Positions 52,001 to 63,840 are shown, numbered from the stretch's first letter. The stretch: 64,000 bases of DNA from Strigamia acuminata (GCA_949358305.1 OX442316.1:6138001-6202000), one strand, 5' to 3'. Notes: generated by a model from the letters alone, not told the origin. Translations and numbers: made by a program.

Positions 52001-54559
52001 GGGAGCGTGTTATTACAATTCCATTCCAGATACGCAACACGCAGTCAAGTGCATCGAAACTGCACCCACCATTACTCAAACTCTTATTCTTTACTAATAA
52101 AATAATTCTTCGTGTTTAAAAGCAACATAATTATCTATATTGTTACAGTTTTGATGGAGCCGGATCAAACACCTACAAGTAAACCATCAACCCGCTCAAA
52201 GCGCGAAGCACCCGACACGATTTGGCCGGAAGTTCTCGTCATAGCTGATTACGACACGTATAACATGCACGGGGCAAATAGCATCAACATCAAGCGTTAT
52301 TTTGTCAGTTTTTGGAATGGGGTTTGTTGTTGCATCAAATCTAACTATTTAAAAAATAAAAAAAATACATTTTTCTTTTTGTTTTCAGGTAGATCTTAGG
52401 TACAAACTCTTAACCGGCCCGCGTGTGCGCATCAGTTTAGCAGGAATTATAATTTCTAAAGTAATTTTATGCAGGAAATTTTTATTTTTATTTTTTTAAA
52501 TTATATTTTTGTGTGAATTTAGGGTCGAGATGCTACGCCGTATTTGGAGAAGAATCGCGTGAAAGGCGACGCTGTGGACTCTGCAGCGGCACTTACCGAC
52601 ATGGGAAAATACTTGTTCCGCGAAAGGCGGTTACCTACGTACGATTTGGCGGTGGTTGTCACTAAGTGAGTAGCTGGTGTGGTGCATTTGCATTCTGTTT
52701 TCTTGGTTGGGTATCTGTCGTTTTGTCTGACCGGCTTTGGGCTTCCTGTGTGCAGACTGGACGTTTGCCGCCGCCAGAAGACCGGTTCGTGCAGTAAAGG
52801 AACTGCAGGTAATAACTACGTTTTCTTTTTTCACTTTTCACTTGTGGGTTCGTTTCATTTCCTTCGCAGAGAGCCGCTGTGTTTGATCGATGGATCTAGA
52901 GGAGCTAAACTCTCGACAAAGTGTTGAAATAATGGCATGTTTCCTTTTCTTGTTTTAGGCTAGATTTGTGTCGCAAACAATTTCGTTCTGGTAATTGCAA
53001 CACGGGCACTGCAGGTAACATTCTAGATAGGATATTTAAAAAAAAAAAAAAAGATGGCCGTTTTTCAGTTTCCGGTTTCTCTTTTGGAGCTTGTTTCTTG
53101 TTTTTCTTGTTTTTCAGAACTCCTCAACTTTCGGACCTTTGTGTATCTGATTTCTTTAGCATATTGTTTTTCTAAATGTGAATAATTAATGATTTTGTCT
53201 ACGAATTGTTTTAGGTTTTGCTTATGTTGGTGGTGCTTGCGTGGTCAATTCGCGTTTAGAGAAGGTGAACTCTGTCGCGATAGTTGAAGACACCGGTGGA
53301 TTCAGTGGTATAATCGTCGCCGCGCACGAAGTTGGACATTTGTAAGGAAATAAACTTAAAATAAAATATGGCAAAATAGAAATTGTTTTTCTTTGTACAG
53401 ACTAGGTGCAGTGCACGACGGTTCTCCGGCTCCTAATTATCTGGGAGGCCCCGGTGCTGAGCACTGTCGATGGGAGGATGGTTACATAATGAGTGACTTG
53501 CGCCATACAGAACGTGGATTTCAGTGGTCCATTTGCAGCATTCAGCAGTTTCAACACTTTTTAAAGTATTATTTTTCTCATTTGACAAAAAACGACCCGT
53601 TTTTTCATTAACGTTTAGCATGGTTTATGTAGCAGCGACACGGCAACGTGTTTACATAACATGCCGCACGAAGATGAAGAACTGCCAAGGATTTTGCCAG
53701 GACGAATGCTCAGTTTGGATGCACAGTGTCGGAAAGACAGGGGCACCAGTGCCTGTTTTGTAAGATTTAAATTATTTAGACAAAAATTTATTAATAAATG
53801 CATGTTTTTTTCAATTTTCAGAAAGATGATCGAGTGTGTGCCCAACTGTTTTGCTTTGACAGTAAATCTGGTTACTGCGTTTCGTATCGGCCTGCCGCTG
53901 AAGGGTCTCCGTGCGGAGATGGACAGTTTTGCATCAACGGGCGCTGTCTTTACGAACACGATAATTACATACCTGATTTTACGAAAATTAGCGAGACTGT
54001 TGTGTACGAACCGGAAACTGCCGCAACGCATTCGAAAGCCGTGTTTAGTAAATCGGGCGTCACGGTAAAGAGTGACGATAAAAATGAGGCGACAGAAGCG
54101 CCAATTTTACACAGAAGTGCACGTACAACGGCTCAGGTATTGCGCAATGATTGGCCCCGGGAGAAGAACGGTGAGCTCATTACTGCGAGAGAAGTTCTAA
54201 AGGCTATTTTCAATATTTCTTCTTCGTTTATCAAATACTGGGCTCATGCTTCATCTCCGGTTTCTTCACTTTTGATTAACACATTTCAGAAGGCTTCGAT
54301 TTGAATTCGAATAGCTTTTTCTACTCTTCTGAGGGTGTTAATTGATCGAAAGACTTTTTTAACTACTTGGAAATTAAATGTAAGCGTGGACTGATTTGTT
54401 TTTGTTTTTATTTCAGGAGGGTCTTGTGTAGATGTCCTGGCCACTTTGACCAATGGATTAAGTTGTAGCCAATTTCTTAGGAGTTTTGGACACCGATACT
54501 GCTCTCATTCCTACATTGTTAATAATTGCTGTGCATCGCGGAGAGGACTTTGTGTCTAA
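49046..54559 (+). CDS. Secreted ADAM/ADAMTS-like metalloprotease (M12B), no thrombospondin repeat
   Basis: Exons 49046-49120, 49236-49293, 49944-50158, 50842-50940, 51661-51871, 52149-52321, 52389-52460, 52523-52665, one of 52756-52808 or 52959-53014, 53215-53341, 53401-53565, 53619-53759, 53822-54170 and 54417-54559 give about 674 aa. Signal peptide (MFLRHVNIVIISIIFGLCCG), prodomain, furin site RSKR at about 235-238, reprolysin domain with the zinc site HEVGHLLGAVHD (about 404-415) and Met-turn YIMSD, then an ADAMTS-type Cys-rich region (LPRILPGRML, AEGSPCGDGQFCINGRC) and a C-terminal Cys-rich tail. It would cleave extracellular matrix or surface proteins after prodomain removal. Anomaly: the border between the exons ending 53565 and starting 53619 is one base out of phase, next to a T5 run; all later exons agree with one frame. 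Could be a sequence error, an unusual splice or real damage. Confidence 0.88.
52756..53014 (+). other. Pair of mutually exclusive catalytic-domain exons
   Basis: Exon 9a (52756-52808) encodes KLDVCRRQKTGSCSKGTAG and exon 9b (52959-53014) encodes KLDLCRKQFRSGNCNTGTAG, counting the codons shared with neighbours. Both accept phase 2, leave in phase 1 and have good AG/GT sites. Either one links VVVTK to FAYVGGACV; both together would shift the frame, since each adds two bases modulo three. They arose by tandem exon duplication. Confidence 0.82.
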
Positions 54560-54901
54560 CACGAAATCATGTTTATAAGTTAAGAATTTCGTGATTTTCC
54601 TTCTTTTTTTAGAAAAAAAAAATTCAGAAGTGTTAATAATTTAATTTTAAGAAGCAAATCTCAGCGATTTTGTTTAGTTTATGTGCAAACAAGCATTTGA
54701 AAATTAGACTCATCTAAAATGCGTGTTTTGTTTACCACGTTTTAGTCGATGAATCTTGTGTTTCTGATGTGTTGGTGTTTTGTCCGCAGAAACGTGAAAC
54801 TGTTGAGGAGAATATGTGCTTTTGTGTTATTATCTTGTTTTGTTCTGTTTTGTTTGTTTTTTAAAAATAAACCACGACCACGATTTTCTGATGTATAAAG
54901 T

Positions 54902-54914
54902 TTTATTGAATAAA
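54902..54914. terminator. Opposed polyadenylation signals of metalloprotease and LPMO
   Basis: AATAAA on the minus strand is at 54902-54907 (for the LPMO, 177 bases past its stop), and AATAAA on the plus strand is at 54909-54914 (for the protease, 350 bases past its stop). A further plus-strand AATAAA lies near 54866. The two convergent transcripts would overlap at their 3' ends. Confidence 0.5.
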
Positions 54915-55083
54915 CAAAAATAGCCAAACATTATAAACGGATCACGCACACACACTAAGTACTAAGAAACCGAAATTTTGGTGTTTTATATTCGCAGAAA
55001 AATACTAACTTAAATGAGATGGTCACTGTTAAATAATGACAACTTTTTAACGATGAAAAAGAACATCTTTTATTTCTGTTTAA

Positions 55084-55889
55084 TCAGGGATCGATTTTTA
55101 TATCGGCGCAACCACGGAATGTTTCTTGTGGACCGCAACCAGTTGCATGACCTCCATTCTCACATTTTCCCCAATTGTTTCCTATCAAATACGTTTATAT
55201 TTATAGTTCATTCATCAACAAACACATCCTTCATACGTACCTGAATTATAATGCCATTGTACAACACAGTGGTCGCAAACAACGTCGTGAGGCAACCTAA
55301 ATTCAAGTTTGTAATTTTTTTGAGCAGTCACTCTGACTCGACCGCTAGATCCATCAGCTTGCTCCAAAACATGCTTATCGAAGCAATCTTGGGTTGCATC
55401 TGTTTTATTCGATGACAGCGGACATAATCGCAATTCAAACCAACCTTTATGAGCAGTCGTCAACTCGACCCAAGTTTTTATTAACTAGGGAGAAAACATG
55501 ACTGAGAAATGCTCCTAAAACAAAAATTACTAAATAAATATACCTGTCCTTTGTTGTACGTTCTCGTGATAACTCCTTTGCCGTATTTCCCGCCTAATTC
55601 GTGGGGACGGGGCTCTGGGCTGTGCCAGGGATCGCCACAGATGCCACATTTACCTCCATTTCTTAACCACTGGGTCTAATATGCAATGAGTTATATTAGC
55701 GAAATCAGGACGGATTTTTGCCTCGTTTTTTACCGTGAAACCACCACAAAACAATTCATTGTCGTTGTAGTTAACGGGTGTTTTAAATCCGTCTCTCCAT
55801 GCCGAGGCTCTTGATGGTGGATCTCTGAGTCTTCCGTGACCTAAAACAACGCAGAAAAATACGCTCCATAATATGGCGATACGAATCAT
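55084..55889 (-). CDS. AA15 lytic polysaccharide monooxygenase
   Basis: Exons 55734-55889, 55544-55675, 55241-55484 and 55084-55181 give 209 aa. The signal peptide MIRIAILWSVFFCVVLG ends just before His18, which becomes the N-terminal copper-binding histidine (HGRLRDPPSRASAW). Other AA15 hallmarks are NYNDNELFCGGFT, GGKCGICGDPW, HELGGKYGKG, AHKGWFELRLCP (second brace His at residue 108, mature 91), CDHCVVQWHYN and FRGCADI. The axial position appears to be Phe in QETFRGCAD. The family is copper-dependent and cuts chitin or cellulose oxidatively. It is secreted and in arthropods serves gut digestion or cuticle remodelling. Catalytic domain only, no binding module. Confidence 0.95.
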
Positions 55890-58800
55890 TTTGAATGAAA
55901 GAAGTTCCGAACAGATGTCATTTAATTTATACTAGTTTTGGATGATGTTTTATCAGTTTGACTCATCATATATTTAGTAGAAGAGGTGATTAACTGTTGT
56001 CAAATGTTTTATGTGCGTAATATTCTCATGTAATCTATTTCTTAATTGAAGTTGATGTTTGCTTTTGATAGTACCGGTATTTATTACCCTGAAATGTTTT
56101 TTTTTTTTGCTTTTTATCATTAATTGGAATTTTTTTGTTTCAACAGCAGAGGGGCCCCCTGTTTAGGTTTTTTCAACAGATCGATGTTTTCAAAACAGAA
56201 AATGAGTTGATTGAAGTATCAATTGCGAAAATCTGTGTGTTCTCAATTTGTAGTTGAAGCCCTGAATTCATTTCTATTTTTTTAAAACAAATTTTTGGAA
56301 AGATAGGGAAAAGGAAAAACACTTTTTGTAGCATGTGTTTGTTAATTGAATTACTTTTCTCTCAAATTTGTATTTCTATTACCGGTAGAGTTGTAGGATT
56401 AAGTTTATTCAATTAAACACTTTTCAGTTTTATGTTTTATTTGAGAATAAGAATATCGAATACAATGCGATACCGGTATCTGGTAACAGCACGTCGTTTT
56501 GTAAGAATGAGAAAATTGAGAAAATAAACAAGAGGGATTACTGATTAAACTAATTTTCGATTTTGTTTTATAGACATTAGGAAAACCTTCACGATGCACG
56601 TTTAGTGTGGAATGGAAACTGCGTGAGCATGAATGGAAATGAGGCGTTTTATAAAAATTTGCCAATCAGTGAAACACAGTTTAGACACATGACGAGATAC
56701 AGGTTCGAGTTTAATGTTTTTATGTGTTTTTAACTGTATTAATTAAGAACTGCAATTACAGGTGAAGCATTGAATGGTCGGTCACAATTTTCGCTTGTAG
56801 ACGGTGTCATCTTATTCCAGGAAAAACCGTTGGTTCCGTTTCATCAAAGTTTTGTCTTCATATTGTGACTGGTATGGTCTCGCCAATGTAACTAGGGGAC
56901 TAATAACACTGGGTAGGGACGCATACATCACGTAATAATAACGAGACTCCCACAATATTGGTTGGTTGGCCTTTATTGTCGTTGTCTAGGGGTATGGGGA
57001 ATCCCGCTACCCGTTGCAGGGGTGCTCGAAGGCACGCCGCACCGGCAACCGGCCCGTCACACACTGGGCATGAGTCCAATGTGTGACGTGGTCGGTTCAA
57101 CATTACATTCATGCTGTACTTACCTACAGCCCGCAGTGACCACTCATGGAGGCTGTATTGGGTGGAGAACCCAGATACTGAGCATCGCTGTGGTGAATGG
57201 GAAGGAGATGCAGAGTCCTCACAGCCGGGACAGACTTGTCCCCTCAATGACCACCACTGGAACTCTTACCACACGACCGTCCTGGTCGGTGTCCGCACTC
57301 TCTCTACATCTCCTCCCACACCACTCCGCTCCCTCCTTCCCCCGGGCTAGATCACTTTCCCCAATCAGGGGGTGATCTTGGGGCCGCACGGTGGTGTGTG
57401 GCAGTGACGTGGGTCACCCCAGGTGGCCAGACGGTCACAATATTTTGGGGGATGCAGACTACGTAAGGCGGCCTGCTCTTTGACGCCGTCTCGAGTTAAA
57501 AATTAGTAACTAATTGTGTAACGGTGCTGTTGATAAAGGCGCTGCATCTTCTCGAGTGTCTCGCTTCGCTTCGCGCTGTATGATTGCGAATTGCGATGGT
57601 AAATAACGCAATCCGATGGCTTTGACTGCAGTTCAAGTTAGTTAATATGTAAAATTGTAGAAAACGTGCAAGTTAGGCGTAATTTGAATATTATATGTTG
57701 AAAATTTGAAGAAGGCAAGACGCCACCTTGATTTTCTTCATTGTCGTGCCTATCGCCATCTTGAAATTTTCATCTCCGTGTTGAAGAACCGTACGAATTA
57801 TTACGGTTACCAACCGTACTCTTTTTGATATGGGAAAAAAAAGATGTACCGTACTCTTTTCTTTTTGGTTTTTGAGGCCAAACGTGTACTCTCTTGGAAA
57901 TTTAACCTCCCTCTATGCCTGGCAGCAAAAACTCCCATTAGTTTTGCATTCAAAATTGCTAAGAGAAATGTAAATGGTTTGCCAGAAAGCTAAAAAAAAA
58001 TAGTTTAAAATGGATTTTTATTCGATATTTAATCGATTTTTAACCGATTCTGTGTACTCATTTATACGTCGTGGAATTGTAAAATATACTTTTTCTATTT
58101 TTGATTTTCAGAAAGAAGTTGAAACCAGACACCGAACTTAGCTAGGGCCAACACCTGCGCTTGCGGCCTAGCGAAAAAGTAAACATAATACAACTTAATC
58201 TTTTTAATTTAAATAACTTTGGTCTGCAATTTTTCTTTGACTTAGGAAGAACGGAAGAAGTTTCTGGTTTTCTCTAACGACGGCTTTATCCACATGGTCG
58301 TCGTCTTTGGTGAAACCGTGCAACGAGGTTTTCTTCCCTGATTATTAGCATCGATGACAAGAAAAATATGAACGATGGTGGTTGCATTAACGATTTATTA
58401 GTTTTGGAGCACGTTCAGTATTTGAGGCAAGAAGACGCCATTCGACATCGCACGAAGACTGAGAAAAAGGTGAACAATGCGATTGCATCAAAGATCGATT
58501 TCTGACAATTGGGGAGCACGTCCAGTATTTGAGGCAATAACATGCCATCCGACATCGCACGAAGAAGCAGCTGCTGGCAAGAAAAAGATGAACAACGTGA
58601 CTGTATCAACAATTTATCACTTTTTGGAGCACGTCCGGTATTTGAGGCAATAACACACCATTCGACATGCACGAAAACGAAGCGTGCGTGAAATGATCCG
58701 GTTGTGAGGAGTGTTTCACGGCTAGGAACTACAAGGGCGATTTAATGAAGGGGCGCAACGGGTGCCTGTCAATGCGCAGACCAGAAGTGCAAACTAATCC

Positions 58801-59583
58801 TCCGTGAATACGGGCTCTACGTGGGATGAGAAGTGACATTTATGTTGCTGAATCTGCAACACAACACAACTCGTTGTTCATTGAGCGATACTTGCGACCA
58901 CGTTCTTCGGATTCACTGGACAATCGAGACTGGTTAGGAAAACTGTTCGATCACCAATTTTGTGACAGAAAAAATATGACGGAAGTTTGAGGTTAAAAAG
59001 AAAAAGAAGCGGAGTGAAGGTTCGGAAAACCGGGATTTCTAAATACTGAAGTCATTTCACGAATTGAGCGCTCATTGTCGCAAATAACTCTTGGATTGTA
59101 CTCGGTAGTCTACCGGACTCTGTGTGCAATTTTTCACCGATGAATAGAAGTAATAAAATAGTTTAGACGACGGTTTTATTGTTTTGGAGCGGTGAGCAGA
59201 AAATGGGAGGACCGCGAAGGAACAGATCAGAAGTACGAACAGGTTTATTGCTAATTATTTCCTTGGTTTTAACGGGCGGGGATTGCCGGTTGGTTGGTTG
59301 GTTTGGTTGGTTCATTACTAATTTCTGTGTACTTATGATTGAGTTTTTCAAAATAGGAATAATGTTAACATTAATGTTTAAAGAGGATTTTATTTTCTAT
59401 GTTTACAAAAAATAACTCCTATCTAATATGAAAATTGTTAATCTTTAACAAATTTTCTTCTGTGTATTTTAGAAATATAAAGCAAATTAAAGAGTTTAGT
59501 CGCAGGTATTTATTGTCTGTTGTAAAGATACGGGAAAATTTGGAATGATAAAGACGGTCTGATCTGCACTTCACAATTGGAAC
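55890..59583. other. Intergenic DNA with a GC-rich island and a short tandem repeat
   Basis: 56950-57450 is distinctly GC-rich; frames on both strands (56900-57247 minus, with RPRHTLDSCPVCD; 56962-57375 plus) look like a degraded non-LTR or other mobile element, but no domain could be fixed. Around 58350-58680 a unit of about 110 bp containing GAGCACGTCCAGTATTTGAG is present three times (markers at 58418, 58525 and 58638). 58700-58900 contains a Cys/Arg-rich stretch without a clear family. Confidence 0.4.
58350..58680. repeat. Three imperfect tandem copies of a ~110-bp unit
   Basis: The word GTATTTGAGGCAA recurs at 58418, 58525 and 58638, each followed by an ACACCATTCGACATCGCACGAA-like stretch and an AAGAAAAAGATGAACAA-like stretch. 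No long open frame runs through it. Confidence 0.7.
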
Positions 59584-60285
59584 TACCATACATAAGGCAC
59601 CATCCTGTTGCTAGTCACTGTTTCATATTTTGGGAATTCTGCTATTAGGTTCCGTCCTGTTCCTAGTCAACTTTCTGTCCATTGGAACGTTCTGATTAGG
59701 TTCCGTCCTGTTGCTAGTCAACTTTCTGTCCATTGGAACGTTCTGATTAGGTTCCGTCCTGTTGCTAGTCAACTTTCTGCCCATTGGAACGTTCTGATTA
59801 GGTTCCGTCCTGTTGCTAGTCAACTTTCTGTGCATTGGAACGTTCTCATTAAGTTCCGTCCTATTGCTAGTCAATATAATTTCCATTGGTACTCTACTAT
59901 TAGGTATCGTCCTGTCGCTAGTTGTACATGATGGTGTAAAGAACAATAACTAGCGACAGGACGATACCTAATAGCAGAGTTTCAATGCACAGAAAGTTGA
60001 CTAGCAACAGGACGGAACCTAATGAAAACGTTCCAATGCACAGAAAGTTGACTAGCAACAGGACGGAACCTAATAAGAACGTTCCAATGCACAGAAAGTT
60101 GACTAGCAACAGGACGGAACCTAATGAGAAAGTTCTAATGGACGTTATATTGACTAGCGACAGGACAGTACCTAATGGTAGAGTTCCCATGCACAGCATA
60201 TTGACTAGCGACAGGACAGTACCTAATGGTAGAGTTCCCACGCACAGCATATTGACTAGCAAAAGGACGATACCTCTTCATGGTA
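59584..60285. mobile_element. Foldback-like palindrome of 51-bp tandem repeats
   Basis: The left arm has about six copies of a 51-bp unit (TTCCGTCCTGTTGCTAGTCA at 59650, 59701, 59752, 59803, 59854). The right arm (59945-60280) has about six inverted copies. A 20-30 bp spacer separates them, and outer ends share TACCAT. Long inverted repeats made of short tandem units are the hallmark of Foldback-type transposons. Because 51 is divisible by three, open frames run through both arms on both strands, but these are repeat artefacts. Confidence 0.75.
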
Positions 60286-61178
60286 CAGAACATGGTGCAT
60301 GATACTTATTCGTACAGCACACACGGACAAACAAGGAAAGGACAAACATCTCATGGCCACATTGAGAAGGAACAAACAAGTGTAATGGTACCGAACAGAA
60401 AGAAACAATGATGGTATAGTATATTCGAGAAAAAATGCGGTAGTACATTTAGGATTAGCATTACTTTCCCTTCCCCGCACCAAGTAACCCAGAGAAAGAA
60501 CAATTACCTTTGATGTCAATCCATACTGACCTAAAATAAAAAACAATTCCAAAGTAGAAATCTACCCACACTAAGCTTATGCCAGTACTATAAAGTTGAG
60601 TTTGCAATCACTTTAATGTTAAAACATACACAATGAGTTCAGGATGTTACATTAAAATCAATTTCTAGCTACTGGGTACATTGCAACCAATACAAGCTAA
60701 AAAAAAAGAAAATACCAAATTATTGACTTTTAGCCCAGTGATAAAAGAAATTTATCTTTTGTATGATATGCCTTTGTATTAATATTATATAATCCACACC
60801 CAATTCGTAAAGGATTATTCCAAGTGTGATTTCTTTGCCACGATTGCTTGGTGCTAATTTACATCTCATAAAACATTCCTTTTAAGTTCTAAAGAAACAC
60901 CTTGGAAGAACTAAAAACTGGAGAATACTTGATTGCATGGTTAGCAACACTGCTCATTAATAAGCAAAAAACACATCTTTAATCTAATGTTTTGTCCATT
61001 CATGTAACAACAAGTTATCTGACTAATCACTAAACTTGAGCAACGTGCAGTTGACAGAATTTCCTTTTAATTTAACCGTCTTTCGTTCTGCCAGTACCAT
61101 ACCAGCTGTTTGTTTGTCTAACGTTCTATAATCGTTTCACAATAAAATCCTCTTTCACTTACGCAAAATATCACTATA
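60286..61178. other. Intergenic DNA, nothing recognised
   Basis: AT-rich sequence without domains; a minus-strand frame at 60256-60552 has no recognisable features. Confidence 0.4.
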
Positions 61179-61632
61179 CTCAAACTCACCATAAGAGACA
61201 CACCACTAACAACAGTTCCTATTGGCCGAGCCCACCGGAAACTGTGGCCGAGCCTATTTACTCCTTACTGCTGCCTGTATTATTCTACCAGGAAAAGTAG
61301 GTTTCTTGTGATTTTTATTACTTTGTTTATTTTCGGTATTTGAAATGATGTAAATTGACTTATATGTAGTAATAAAATATTGTAAAAAGTCTGAAAGCAA
61401 TGTGTTATGTTTTAACTTCTTCAAATTACATGATTGTTTAGTTCGTTAAATTTATCGGTTGCTTTCTCCAGCTGGTTTTCAAATGTAAGATTGATTGTTA
61501 TGTCTGGACACAAAATGGCTTCTCGTAACTCAAGCGTTTGTATTTTGGCCTACTTTTATGTAGCCCTACACCAGTGAATAGGCGGCCAATAGGAACTGTT
61601 GTTAGTGGTGTGTCTCTTATGGTGAGTTTGAG
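61179..61632. mobile_element. MITE, CTCAAAACCACC family, diverged member 3
   Basis: Left terminus CTCAAACTCACCATAAGAGA is mirrored at the right end over about 50 bases, with flanking TATA. The internal CCTACTTTTATGTAGCCCTACACCAGTGA-type block (written here in pieces: CCTACTTTTATG, CTACACCAGTGA) matches members 1 and 2. About 454 bp. Confidence 0.75.
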
Positions 61633-61685
61633 TATACAAACTATTTCTAATTTGATCAAAACTGAAACAAACGCAATTAACTATA

Positions 61686-61827
61686 CTCTTTCCACACTCA
61701 AGAGTGACCCTGGAAGCTGGGCTCCCATTGGCCGAGCTATATAACTTGTGTAGCAGTAGTTGCATTGCAGTTCTAAGTAGGCCAATGGGAGCCCAGCTTC
61801 CAGGGTCACTCTTGAGTATGGAAAGAG
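61686..61827. mobile_element. Small hairpin MITE
   Basis: Arms beginning CTCTTTCCACACTCAAGAGT and ending with the near-complement extend for about 50 bases each, with TA on both sides and a 40-base loop. It lies 54 bases from member 3 and shares the C-T-C start, so it may be a related minimal form. Confidence 0.7.
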
Positions 61828-63712
61828 TACCTATACTAATTGAATTGCTCTTACTTTTCTCGGAATTAATACTTCTCACCTGATTGGTAAGTTTCAGACT
61901 ATTTTACACAGGTTACTGCGTTTAATTTTTAAAAAAAAAACCAATTCCTAAGTGGTTAATTAATATTCACACTTATTAATCATCTTCTTGGATGATGGTG
62001 AGTGGTGATGGTGAGTGTTAGGCTTCTCCGCAACACCATCTTCGTGATGAGGAGAATATAACTTTATAAGTAAATTGATAGACAATGTCCACCGTCGTAC
62101 TGCGTGTGACACAAACAACGACACCTATCACATTTCTAATCATTGCATGAACAAGAATTTTTAATTTAAAAAAAAAATCAATAAACTTTTAAAATCAAAT
62201 TGTACAAAATCGTCCCCTTAATGCCTAATCCGGTATTTTTGCCTGTAAAAACTCATTGCGTCACACTTGCTGGTAGAAAATCTCATTCGCGGTGGTGGAC
62301 TGATGGTGGTCCTTTTCATTTTCGCTTCAGTTTTCGTGCGGCCCGCTCGCCGACGTCACTCCACTAGGTCGTAGAACCTGCAAAGAAATGTTTACAAATC
62401 TAACTTTTTACATTTCTTATTTTGTGTCGGAAGTCTAACTACTTTAAAAAACATGTTAAACTTTGGTTTGGACTCCAATAAATACAAAAAAGAAGGGTTT
62501 TTCCCCCTTCTGTTTTTTGTATTTAGGAAAAAAAGTAGTTCCATTTTTGGATTTGATGGATTCGAATTCGAAATTCCATCTAAAACTAGCAGCTAAAATT
62601 AGCAGCAAATAATAGCTACAATGCTGAAAAACCGCTAATGATTTTTTAAAACATTTTTATAAAATACAAACCGTAAACCGTAAAAATCGGCCGGCGTGAC
62701 GTTGCTGACGTGTTCAAACAATAGCCGCCATTAGTGACGCCTTCCCACAATGCAATGACGAAGCGGATGATTTCACGATGGCTCGTGCGACACGACTTTC
62801 AAAAAGTGTGATCTGTCGCGTGGTCATCCGCCCGTTAAAAATGAAAAAGCTAAAACAGTACAATTTTTCGTAACATCTAAACGATAAAATTGGAGTAAGA
62901 ATTTTACTGTAAAATTTGTTTGTCAAGTTGACAGATTTTTCGGGATTTTCTATCGGAATGACCACTTTTTCAAACTGCGCGCATTTCGTTAGAAAGTCAT
63001 TTGGTGAATAACAAGATGGCTGACTTGGTAAGGCACCGCGCACCGCATCATGTCTTTTGCTACAACTGCGCCAACTAGCGACAAATTAAGACATCAGTGC
63101 CTGTTGTGATTCGGTTAATAATAATCATTAATCCTAATAACATGTAAATGATCACGACAACTCTTCAAAAGGATAAATGGAAAGTTTTTACGGATTATTT
63201 TCGGTTTTCAACAAACAGTCACATAAAAGTATTTTAATATTTTATACGGAGTAATGTTTATTACAAAATGTAAACTCTATGTCTGATATAAAAGTGTTAA
63301 ATCATCTCAATTTTGTGTTTATTTACTTTAATAAGTTAATGCGACCCGCTTTTGTCGGATTTAAACGTCAAAATTTTTATTTTTGTAGGGAGTCATCTGT
63401 TGCAATTTTCACTTCTTATAATTTCTAATGCCAATGCTGACCTCCTTTTCTTAAACTATGGCCAGGACACGTGAGCATTCGCACACTATTCCACTATTCC
63501 ACTATTCTCACACACTTAACATCCCATGTATTACATTTTAAAATTTTGGTCATAATTTGCATTTCTTTACTCTTGGAGGATTATTTATCACTTATCAGAA
63601 ATCAAACTGGATCTGCGTGCTTTACTAGTTAGACATGTCGATAGCATCGCTGGAAAAATGGACATGACTGACACAAAATTATTGTTGTGGGCAAGTTTCC
63701 TTTTTATTGCAG
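61828..63712. other. Presumed upstream region of the P450 gene
   Basis: Contains a 62477-62515 hairpin (AGAAGGGTTT and its complement) and a CpG-bearing stretch at 62690-63060, including a minus-strand frame at 62714-63043 without domains. The first coding exon of the P450, expected to hold the start codon and membrane anchor, was not identified with confidence here. Confidence 0.35.
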
Positions 63713-63840
63713 ACATTTCTCCTGTGGCATTACTACAAAGGCGGGGCACGGATTAGGAAATTGATAAACAAGTTGCCAGGACCTTTCGCATGGCCACTCA
63801 TTGAAAATGCTTTGGAACTAACTCTATGTGGATCACGCAG
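63713..63840 (+). CDS. Cytochrome P450, CYP4-like, partial (one N-terminal exon)
   Basis: After a polypyrimidine tract and AG the exon reads TFLLWHYYKGGARIRKLINK, then LPGPFAWPLIENALEL and TLCGSRR, ending at a GT donor in phase 2. A hydrophobic anchor end followed by a basic run and a proline-rich hinge (PGPxxxPxxxN) is typical of microsomal CYP4-clan enzymes, which hydroxylate fatty acids, hormones or xenobiotics. The Gly of the usual PLIGNA is Glu here. The remainder, including the haem-binding Cys, lies beyond 64000. Confidence 0.72.

Noticed and set aside
56900-57375. Overlapping 115- and 137-codon frames in the GC-rich island
   Set aside because: High GC alone keeps frames open on both strands; no domain could be assigned.
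58680-58800. Cys/Arg-rich stretch considered as a nuclear-receptor zinc finger
   Set aside because: Cysteine spacing does not fit the C4 fingers and stops interrupt the frame.
59608-60262. Four long open frames with 17-residue repeats
   Set aside because: The 51-bp tandem unit lacks stops in several frames; open on both strands, so an artefact of the repeat.
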